A DNA stretch of 64,000 nucleotides from Clostridium gelidum (GTDB lineage: Bacteria > Bacillota > Clostridia > Clostridiales > Clostridiaceae). This document shows positions 25,333-33,465 of the stretch, in pieces. Location of the stretch: the NCBI RefSeq assembly GCF_019977655.1, contig NZ_AP024849.1, positions 4,125,001 to 4,189,000 of the forward strand, written 5' to 3'. Position 1 is the stretch's first letter. Every line of letters starts with the position of its first letter. Below the pieces are notes generated by a model. It made no database searches. It worked only from the letters and a program-made list of their open reading frames with translations, and had not been told where the DNA came from. A program made the position numbers and the translations under genes.

Positions 25333-27858
25333 TTAAAATATTTGTTTAAACAATTTATTTTCTTTTACATCTTGTGTTACTTTTACAATATCACTAGTAT
25401 CACCAATTAATATAGCACCACATAAACGATTATTTGTAAAATAGTATTTTGTATATGTCCTTTTAACTGGATCTTTAAATTCTACTGTTTTATATTGAAC
25501 ATTAGGCTTCTTCCCATTATCTCCAATTGCATATAATGAAGTATTCATACCATTAAAGGTTAAAGTAGAATCTACTGTTTCATATGTTAATGAATCTCCT
25601 GCTGCATTAGCACCAGCTACTTTACCCATTTCTAGCGCTTGTGGCCAAATACCATAATTTATTCCATTATATTCTGCACAATCTCCACATGCATAAATAT
25701 CAGAAATATTAGTTTCCATTTTTTCATTTACAATTATAGCTCTACTTGCATTAATTCCTGCTTCTTTTGCTATTTTAGAATTGGCACAAATACCACAAGA
25801 TATAATAACAAGATCTGCTTCAATAATTTCGCTTTCATTAATTCTTACACCTGTAACTGAATCTACACCTTCTATTTCATCAATCTTTACATTTAATCTT
25901 ACATCAATTCCTTCACCTTTAATTATTTCTTCTAGGAATTTTCCGCCTTCATTATCTAATTGACGTCCCATTAATTTATCTGCAAGTTCTAATACAGTAA
26001 CTTTACATTTTGCTTTACTTAATTCCCATGCAGCTTCAAGTCCAAGAACACCTCCACCAATTACAACAGCGTTCTTAACTCTTGGTAGCAATTCTGCAAT
26101 TTTATTTGTATCTGAAATACTACGAATTGCTATAATCTCTGACTTATCATTACCTAAAATTGGAGGAACAAAACACTCAGAACCTAATGCATAAATACAT
26201 TTATCATATTTAAGCTTAATTCCATCTTCAAAAATAACTTCTTTTTCTTTGGTATCAATTTTAATTGCTTCTCTTCCAAGTACATTTGTAATATTATTTT
26301 CTTTATACCAAGCTTCATCATGAACTGCAATTTGATTTGAATTAAACTTAGCTATCATTGACTTTGTTAACATTGGACGATTATATCCTAGTACATTCTC
26401 ATTAGAAGCTAAAACTATAGAACAAGTTTCATTTCGTTCTCTTATTGCAGTTGCTGCACTTATTCCTGCTGCACCATTTCCTAAAATTAAATAAATTTCA
26501 TTTGTATTTTTCTTATAATCATTTTCATCCACTTCAACTGATATAAAGTTTTCTTTGCCCACACCACAAACTGGACAAATTTCAAGACTAGAATCAAATA
26601 TATCACCACAAACTAAACATTTTACTAAAGTTCTCTTTGCAGATTTCTTTTTTTGATTTTCTTTATTTTGCAAAATACAACCAAAGTTAAAACCATAATC
26701 ATAAGCTTCACTTAAATCATTATCACTTGGTTTGAATTTAATTCGTAATCCATCAACAACCTTCATATTAAGTTGTTTTAATCTTTCTATAATATGAGGA
26801 ACTCCTTCTCCACTCCAGCCATAACTTCCAAAAGCACTCGCAAGCTTTCCTCCATGAGTTTTAGCAAAAATTGATATAGTTAAATCCCAAATTGGTTCTA
26901 ATGCTTCACCAACAATTGTAGGTGTACCAAAAAGAATACCATCTGCATATCCTAATTCTTCTAAGACTTTACTTTTCTCTACTTCTAATAAATCATAATC
27001 TCTTACATCTATATCCCCACTAGCTTTAATTCCCTTAGCTATTTCGCCTGCCAATTCTTTTGTATAACCATAAGCACTTACATATGGTATAATTACTGTT
27101 TTTCTTGGATTTGGATTAACTACAGTACACCATTTAGCATTAATTTCTTTAATCTCATCTATTCTACAATCAATTACTGGACCATGTCCTGTACAAATCA
27201 TATCAATATCTAAATCTTTAATTCTGTTTAAGGCTTTTATCATAAATGGTTTAAATGGTCCAATAATATTATCAAAATAATATTTATTAGCTCTCATATA
27301 ACCTTCATTGTCTGTAACATTACTTAATAAAATTTCATCAAAGCTATAATGTGAACCAAAAGAATCACAAGTAAGCAAAGTTTTATCTTCTTCAATATAT
27401 GTATACATTGTATCAGGCCAATGTAAATTTGGAAGAACCATAAAACGTAAAGTTTTATCGCCTAAATCTAAAGTATCATTTTCCTTTACTGCTATACTAT
27501 AAAAATCATGATTTACAATATTCTTTAAAAATCCTATAGCAACTGATGTACCAACAATTTTAATATTAGGGTTCATTTCAATAAGTTTTTCTATACTACC
27601 TGCATGATCTGGTTCCGTATGATTTACTACAATATAATCAATTTCGCTTATATCAACAAGTTTATTTAATGTCTCTAAATAATCATCAAAAAATTTAGCT
27701 TTTGCTGTTTCAAATAGCACTGTCTTTTCACTTGTTTTAAGTAGATAAGAATTATATGAAGTCCCAAATTCCGTTTCCATAACAATATCAAATACTTTTA
27801 ACTCTGGGTCTAATACTCCCGTCCAATAAAAATTCTTTTTTAGTTCTAATGCATTCAT
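25333..27858 (-). CDS. Flavodiiron-rubredoxin-NADH oxidoreductase fusion (class F type)
   Basis: An 841-residue cytoplasmic O2 or NO reductase with its own electron chain. Residues 1-245 form the diiron metallo-beta-lactamase domain with all ligands (H80, E82, D84, H85; H146; D165; H225). Residues 250-400 form an FMN flavodoxin domain (SAYGYTKELA). Residues 411-440 form a short rubredoxin with C414, C417, C428 and C431. Residues 453-841 form a FAD/NADH rubredoxin reductase (ILGNGAAGISAAT; VVIGGGVLGLEAAW; IYACGDCAEYNG). NADH electrons can thus pass through FAD, rubredoxin and FMN to the diiron site in one chain. AAGGAG precedes the ATG. This architecture is known in clostridia, where it protects against oxygen. 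Confidence 0.95.
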   Translation of the reverse strand: MNALELKKNFYWTGVLDPELKVFDIVMETEFGTSYNSYLLKTSEKTVLFETAKAKFFDDYLETLNKLVDISEIDYIVVNHTEPDHAGSIEKLIEMNPNIKIVGTSVAIGFLKNIVNHDFYSIAVKENDTLDLGDKTLRFMVLPNLHWPDTMYTYIEEDKTLLTCDSFGSHYSFDEILLSNVTDNEGYMRANKYYFDNIIGPFKPFMIKALNRIKDLDIDMICTGHGPVIDCRIDEIKEINAKWCTVVNPNPRKTVIIPYVSAYGYTKELAGEIAKGIKASGDIDVRDYDLLEVEKSKVLEELGYADGILFGTPTIVGEALEPIWDLTISIFAKTHGGKLASAFGSYGWSGEGVPHIIERLKQLNMKVVDGLRIKFKPSDNDLSEAYDYGFNFGCILQNKENQKKKSAKRTLVKCLVCGDIFDSSLEICPVCGVGKENFISVEVDENDYKKNTNEIYLILGNGAAGISAATAIRERNETCSIVLASNENVLGYNRPMLTKSMIAKFNSNQIAVHDEAWYKENNITNVLGREAIKIDTKEKEVIFEDGIKLKYDKCIYALGSECFVPPILGNDKSEIIAIRSISDTNKIAELLPRVKNAVVIGGGVLGLEAAWELSKAKCKVTVLELADKLMGRQLDNEGGKFLEEIIKGEGIDVRLNVKIDEIEGVDSVTGVRINESEIIEADLVIISCGICANSKIAKEAGINASRAIIVNEKMETNISDIYACGDCAEYNGINYGIWPQALEMGKVAGANAAGDSLTYETVDSTLTFNGMNTSLYAIGDNGKKPNVQYKTVEFKDPVKRTYTKYYFTNNRLCGAILIGDTSDIVKVTQDVKENKLFKQIF

Positions 27859-27958
27859 ACAATTATTCTCCTTTTCATCTATTCATATATATATGTGTAA
27901 ATTATATATCTTTTACTCAAAAATAAGCAAAATTCTTTTTTTAACAATCTGGTTTATA

Positions 27959-29254
27959 CTAAAGTATTCTTCTTGCTGCATAAAAACCATATACTGGTCC
28001 TACTTTAATTACTTCACCCGTTTGTGGTGCATGAATCATTTGTCCATTACCAACATATATTCCAACATGACCTGCATGTGGAAATACTAAATCTCCTGGC
28101 TTAAGTTGATCTTCACTAACTGACTGTCCAACGTTAATTTGTGTATATGTTGTTCTTGATATATCTATTCCTGCTCCATGTTCATACACATACTCAGTAA
28201 ATCCTGAACAATCAAAGGTATCCGGGCCTGTTGCACCCCATACATAATTTGCTCCTAAATGTTTATATGCTTCATTTAAAATTGCTTGAGCCTTTCCTGC
28301 TGCTGGTGCTGCTACTGTTGAATTTGATTTTTTGCCGCTTGATTTTGTATTTGACGTTTCTGATTTTACGTTTGCTGCTTGTGCTTCTTGTTCACGTTTT
28401 GCTGCTTCTTTTTCCTCAACTACTTTCTTTTGTTTTGCTGCTACTTTTGCTTTTTCTATTTTATCGTTAATTTCCTTAGTAACAATGGGACTCTTAATTT
28501 GATTATTTCTAATACTTACTAATTGATTAATTGCCCCTTCAATTTCTATAGATGAACTATTGGCATTATCTATAGTATCAAATTGAGTCTTTACAGCCTC
28601 TCTTTCTAATTGCGATAAATATTCTGCATCGAATTTACTTTTTTCTGCTTTAGCTTGATTGGCTAAAACTTCTTGTTCTTTCTTCTTTCCATCTAATTGG
28701 CTTAAAGTGTCTTGTACTTCTTTATTTAATTTATTTATTTCATCCTTTTTATCACCTAAAGACTTTACTTTACTATTTAATTCTTCTTTCTTAGTATCAA
28801 TTGCTTCTATATATTCTTTATCTTTTCCTACAATTTTACTCACTGCTTGTACTCTAGAAAAAAGTTCAGTGGTTGAATCAGCTTCAAGTACGAAGTTTAA
28901 ATAATTAAATTCCAGTTCTCCTGCTGAATACATTCCTTTAACCCTTTGTCCTAAAGCCAAATCTAAATCATTAATTTCTTTTTTACATTGCACAATGTCT
29001 TTTCCAGTATTTTCAGTAATCATATTAATATTTTCTATTTCCCTTTTATTCTTATCTACAGTAAATTGTAATGGTTCTATTTGAGCACTTAAATCATAAA
29101 TTTTATTTTCAATATCTGTTATTTTATTTTCAATTTCTGCATATTTCTGTCTTGATTCACTTAATTGCGCATTATTTGGCGTTGCAAATACTGGCATTGT
29201 AGTGCCAATTGCTATTATAATCGCTAACGAAGTAGCTAAAATTTTATTTTTCAT
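27959..29254 (-). CDS. Secreted NlpC/P60 endopeptidase with coiled coil
   Basis: A 431-residue cell-wall hydrolase. The signal peptide ends at PVFA (about residue 25). A long coiled coil like PcsB/CwlO covers about 30-290, and a Lys/Ala/Ser linker follows. The C-terminal 110 residues form the catalytic domain with Cys in TFDCSGFTEYV (about 350), His in HAGHVGIYVG (about 392) and a third residue in MIHAPQ. It probably cuts D-Glu to diamino-acid links in peptidoglycan during growth or division. A GGGGG site is about 25 bases from the ATG, with a small hairpin (GGTTT/AAACC) between them. Confidence 0.92.
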   Translation of the reverse strand: MKNKILATSLAIIIAIGTTMPVFATPNNAQLSESRQKYAEIENKITDIENKIYDLSAQIEPLQFTVDKNKREIENINMITENTGKDIVQCKKEINDLDLALGQRVKGMYSAGELEFNYLNFVLEADSTTELFSRVQAVSKIVGKDKEYIEAIDTKKEELNSKVKSLGDKKDEINKLNKEVQDTLSQLDGKKKEQEVLANQAKAEKSKFDAEYLSQLEREAVKTQFDTIDNANSSSIEIEGAINQLVSIRNNQIKSPIVTKEINDKIEKAKVAAKQKKVVEEKEAAKREQEAQAANVKSETSNTKSSGKKSNSTVAAPAAGKAQAILNEAYKHLGANYVWGATGPDTFDCSGFTEYVYEHGAGIDISRTTYTQINVGQSVSEDQLKPGDLVFPHAGHVGIYVGNGQMIHAPQTGEVIKVGPVYGFYAARRIL

Positions 29255-29608
29255 ATCTTATCGGTTTTTTAAACCCTTTCCCCCTTTATTATCCCCTGTT
29301 ATTACATAATTATAGCACTTTTAGCAACCACCAACAATCAGTATATATATGGTAATAATCTATTATCTCATTTATATCCCAACATAATATATATTACACC
29401 ATTTTTCTAACTTATTCTTTGCTTATCAAAAAAATGCACATGAAATACTAACAATATTCTAACTACTTATAACAATAGAAAAAGGAGTATCTTTTATAGA
29501 TACTCCTTACACAATCACCTTATTTCCCACAATTAAATTTTGAAAATATTTGTCCCTTATTTCATTTTTACTATTTTTTTCTTAAGCTTGTACTAATGTT
29601 GCTTGTAT
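29255..29608. other. Intergenic region, leader of NlpC/P60 gene and terminator
   Basis: AT-rich DNA holding the 5' leader of the NlpC/P60 gene and the terminator of the GH16 gene at 29482-29508. I looked for a ydaO-type c-di-AMP riboswitch, which often precedes such genes, and do not see a convincing match. Confidence 0.4.
29482..29508 (-). terminator. Terminator of the beta-glucan operon
   Basis: AAGGAGTATCT pairs with AGATACTCCTT around a 5-base loop. On the minus strand TTTCTATTG follows. It lies 100 bases past the GH16 stop, the last gene of the locus. Confidence 0.85.
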
Positions 29609-32600
29609 TTATACTGTAACATTACTAACTTTAAGTGAAACATTATCAATATATACTTTTCCTAATGCAGGGTTAGTTGTGTTACCAAAGCAGAATTTCA
29701 CTTGTGGAGTATCATCATTTGGCATTGTGAATTCTAAAGTTACATGTTTCTTATCCTTAGTACCATCAAGTGCTACTGTTTCTTCTTTATAAGTGAAATA
29801 AGCACCAGCACTTTGTTGAATCTCAGCTACTATATCTCTGGCTTGATCAGCCCAAGCATCAAAATCTAATGTATACTTTACATCCTTTGATAAATTTATA
29901 TTATTACTAAATAACATTACATCCCAAGCTTTTGATATACCTAATTCTGTAACATCAATAGCTGCTGCTTTATCTGCATCACCTGTTATACTAAATGTTG
30001 CTGCAGCTGGACTTGTAGCATAATTCTTCCAATCGCTAAATTCTGAAGTAAAATCTCCATTGCTAATAAGATTATCATAATTTACTGTTCCTGCTGCTGC
30101 TTTTATAATTTGACTTATTTTTGTATCATCAAAGCCATTAGATTTTACAACAATATTATAATCACCTTTTTCAGTAAATATACTCTTATCTAATGTTATT
30201 TGACCATCTGCTACTGTATATAAGCTCTTATCAATATCAGTGTCGTTATCACTTATTCCACTGATTGAGTCTTTCCAACCTGTATCTCCACCGGCATAAG
30301 CAATATTAATATCATTTCCAATTGTATTGTCTGTACTATCTGATACTAATGTTGCTGGCATTTTAACTGGTGCATTCTTTACTCTCAGTGAAACATTATC
30401 AATATATACTTTTCCTAATGCAGGGCTACTTGTGTTACCTAATATGAATTTTAATTGTGCCACATCATCTTTAGCCATTGTGAAGTTTAACGTTACATGT
30501 TGAGAATCAGGTTTAAGTGATAAAGTTTTTGATGCATAAGAAGAATAAGTGGCATTTTCTTCAACTTTAGCTACTATATCTCTAGGATTCTTTGCCCAAG
30601 CATCAAATTCTAAAGTATAATTAACACCCTTAGATAATTTCATATCATTACTATATAACATTACATTCCAATTTTCTGTACCTAATGCTTTAACATCAAT
30701 AGTAGCTGCATCATTTGTTGTTGTAAAATCTGCTTTTGAACCGCCTTGATTGTCCATAGTTTGCCAATAGTTATATCCTAAAGAGAAATCTCCATTTTTA
30801 ATTGGATATAAATCAACGCCATCATAATTTACATTGTTATTTGTTGTTCTTATAAGTACAATGTCATCAATATAAACTGTTCCAATATTATCCCCCATTA
30901 AAAATTGTGTAATTGCCTCTTCATCAGTTGTTCCTTTTGGCATAGTAAAGTCATAGTCATAGTCAGTATTTGTTGTAGTTAAATTAAATGTATTTTGATT
31001 ATAAGTTGTTTTTCCATCTTTTGATGCAAATCTTACATCAATTGATCTATCTTTAGATGCATGTGCTTTAAATTTAAGTTTATAGATATCACTTTGTAAT
31101 AGATTAGTTCCTTTTTGAGATAATACAACACTGTCTTTAGTTCCTGCAGTTGGTATTGTTATTACAGCTTCTGATTTAACTTTATCACTTTCAAAAGTAG
31201 CACCTTTGCCTGTAAAATCCCAGAACCCCATTCTATTATCTCCTAAATTAAAACTACCATTATAAATATGATTACCATTTGCTAATGGTGCTTTTGCAGT
31301 ACTTGTATCTTCATCTGAAACTACATCTGGCTCAGATTGCGTCACTTCTACATCAGTAATATGAAGATTAACATTATCAGTTAATCCAAGATTAAATTCT
31401 AGTCTACCATGAACATTAGGTGTATCTTTCATTACAAAAGAATATTCATATTCTTTTTCTTCATTTGTAAGATTTGCTTTAAAAGCATCTGAATATTTCG
31501 CATAACCTCTATCTGAACCCCCACCAAATTGAGCTTCAACTGTTGCATTTTTATCTGCTTTTGCTTTAAACTTTAATGTATATTTTTTATTAAGTCTTAA
31601 AGGAACATGATCAACTAACTGAACTCCGTAATTTACAGTTCCACCTTTTTTAATATCAATATCTAATCCATTATCGTTCTTAAATGTAGCTTCACCGCCA
31701 CTTGCTGTAAGTAGATTCCAGTTGTCAAAAGAAAGATCTTCCGCGTTAGTCGCTTTTATATTTTTAAACGTAGGATCCAAAACATAACTTCCATTATCTA
31801 AAGGAGTTCTTGCCCCTTTTAATTCTCCTGTATTAGATGCTGGGTTTTCATGTACTGGATATTTTCCATTTAAATCATATACTCTTACATAATCTACTTT
31901 CATTTGTGCCGATTTAAATGATTCATCTGGTTCTACATTACCATCATACGCTCCACCTACTGCAAGATTAAGAATCATATGGAAGTTCCTATCAAATGGA
32001 GCTGGATAAGCATATGGTTCTGGTTGATCATTACCTTTGCTAAACCAATTATTAGCTGTATAATATAATTCCCCATCAACGTACCATCTAATTTCGCCTG
32101 GCTCCCATTCCACTGAATAAATGTGCTTTCCTGAAATATCTTTTCCTTCTGGGAATGTATAATGACTTCCACTAGATGTATTATTAGGCCATTCCTTACC
32201 AAAATGAATTGTTCCCCACACATTATTAGGATGTCCTCCTTTAGCCTCCATAATATCTATTTCTCCACCACTAGCCCATTTTCCATATACATCATTATCA
32301 TCTGGCAACATCCAAAATGCTGGCCATAATCCTTGTCCTTTTGGCATAGTAATAGCAGATTCTATTTTTCCATAAGTCTTACTATATTTATCTAATGTTC
32401 TGATTCTTGCTGACGAATATTTATATTCCTTATCTCCATACAAAATTGGAGTTTCTTCTTTTCTTGCTTCTAAAATAAGATTTCCGTCTTCTATTTTTGT
32501 ATTCTTATCAGTATAGAATTCTTTTTCATTATTTCCCCAATCTACTGCATTATATTCAGTACCATTTCCATATTGATAACTCCATTTATTAGCATCTAAA

Positions 32601-33355
32601 CTGTCACCATTAAATTCATCACTCCATACTAAATTCCACTTATCTTGTTCTTGATTAGCATTTCCACCATTTGTCCCTGAATTTCCACCATTTGAACCCG
32701 AATTACCAGATGATGAATTTTTAGATAATGAACTACTACTTGATGATGAGCTACTTGGCAAAGCCTCAGTATTTGCTGTCTTATCAGCTTGTTTCGTAAC
32801 ACCAGCACCTTTATTATCAAAAGCTTTAACAGCCTGTGGTGTTTCTCCAACAGCATCTCCATTATTACTAAAGTTATATTCCTTATTATCTATAATGACT
32901 TTACCAGTTTGCATTGCTCCTGATGATGCAAGAGAATATACTTTTCCATTAACTTCAACTATACCTGTTTGCATTGCCCCTGATGTATCGTTAAAGTACC
33001 AAGTTCCTTTGTCATTTACCCATCCTGTTTGCATTGCTCCTGATGCATCGGTAAAATACCAAGTCCCTTTATCATTTACCCAGCCTGTTTTCATTTCTCC
33101 TGATGTATCTGCAAAGTACCATGTTCCATTATCATTTATCCAACCAGTTCTCATTACTCCTGCTGAATCAAAATTATACCAAATTCCATCTATTAACTTC
33201 CAATTTGTAGCTACTCCACTATCATCTGCATAACTCCAACTACCATTATCTGTTGATTGTTTCCATTCCGCATTTACTCCACTTTGAAGCATTACTGGTA
33301 TCATTCCTGCTACAATTGCTGCAGCTATAATTTTTTTTAATTTTACACTTTTCAT
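29609..33355 (-). CDS. Surface laminarinase, GH16 with cell-wall repeats and CBMs
   Basis: A 1248-residue secreted endo-beta-1,3-glucanase. A signal peptide (1-29) is followed by about six cell-wall/choline-binding repeats of 20 residues (40-165, GWVNDKGTWYF pattern) and a Ser/Gly/Asn-rich linker (200-236). The GH16 domain (240-505) has E365, D367 and E370 in GGEIDIMEA. Four CBM4_9-like modules lie at about 518-685, 690-845, 847-995 and 1092-1248, with a DUF1533-like segment (995-1085) before the last. The repeats should hold the enzyme on the cell surface while the CBMs bind glucan. AGGAGG precedes the ATG. It is the last gene of the locus, 110 bases after the GH94 gene. Confidence 0.92.
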   Translation of the reverse strand: MKSVKLKKIIAAAIVAGMIPVMLQSGVNAEWKQSTDNGSWSYADDSGVATNWKLIDGIWYNFDSAGVMRTGWINDNGTWYFADTSGEMKTGWVNDKGTWYFTDASGAMQTGWVNDKGTWYFNDTSGAMQTGIVEVNGKVYSLASSGAMQTGKVIIDNKEYNFSNNGDAVGETPQAVKAFDNKGAGVTKQADKTANTEALPSSSSSSSSSLSKNSSSGNSGSNGGNSGTNGGNANQEQDKWNLVWSDEFNGDSLDANKWSYQYGNGTEYNAVDWGNNEKEFYTDKNTKIEDGNLILEARKEETPILYGDKEYKYSSARIRTLDKYSKTYGKIESAITMPKGQGLWPAFWMLPDDNDVYGKWASGGEIDIMEAKGGHPNNVWGTIHFGKEWPNNTSSGSHYTFPEGKDISGKHIYSVEWEPGEIRWYVDGELYYTANNWFSKGNDQPEPYAYPAPFDRNFHMILNLAVGGAYDGNVEPDESFKSAQMKVDYVRVYDLNGKYPVHENPASNTGELKGARTPLDNGSYVLDPTFKNIKATNAEDLSFDNWNLLTASGGEATFKNDNGLDIDIKKGGTVNYGVQLVDHVPLRLNKKYTLKFKAKADKNATVEAQFGGGSDRGYAKYSDAFKANLTNEEKEYEYSFVMKDTPNVHGRLEFNLGLTDNVNLHITDVEVTQSEPDVVSDEDTSTAKAPLANGNHIYNGSFNLGDNRMGFWDFTGKGATFESDKVKSEAVITIPTAGTKDSVVLSQKGTNLLQSDIYKLKFKAHASKDRSIDVRFASKDGKTTYNQNTFNLTTTNTDYDYDFTMPKGTTDEEAITQFLMGDNIGTVYIDDIVLIRTTNNNVNYDGVDLYPIKNGDFSLGYNYWQTMDNQGGSKADFTTTNDAATIDVKALGTENWNVMLYSNDMKLSKGVNYTLEFDAWAKNPRDIVAKVEENATYSSYASKTLSLKPDSQHVTLNFTMAKDDVAQLKFILGNTSSPALGKVYIDNVSLRVKNAPVKMPATLVSDSTDNTIGNDINIAYAGGDTGWKDSISGISDNDTDIDKSLYTVADGQITLDKSIFTEKGDYNIVVKSNGFDDTKISQIIKAAAGTVNYDNLISNGDFTSEFSDWKNYATSPAAATFSITGDADKAAAIDVTELGISKAWDVMLFSNNINLSKDVKYTLDFDAWADQARDIVAEIQQSAGAYFTYKEETVALDGTKDKKHVTLEFTMPNDDTPQVKFCFGNTTNPALGKVYIDNVSLKVSNVTV

Positions 33356-33465
33356 TTATAATCATCCTCCTTGTTAATAAACCCTTTACATATATTGTGT
33401 TTTTAACTATTATTTATAGATACTTTTATATCTATAAATAATAGAATTTTAATTAGTAATTTATC

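Noticed and set aside
28231..28470. Leu-rich open frame opposite the NlpC/P60 gene
   Set aside because: It is the antisense of the Lys/Ala/Glu-rich linker. The low complexity comes from the real gene.
29255..29480. Search for a c-di-AMP riboswitch before the NlpC/P60 gene
   Set aside because: No convincing match to the conserved core. The G-rich stretch is better explained as the ribosome site.
32895..33233. Repetitive plus-strand frame (PVCIAPDxSxKYQVPLSF)
   Set aside because: It mirrors the cell-wall-binding repeats of the GH16 protein on the other strand.
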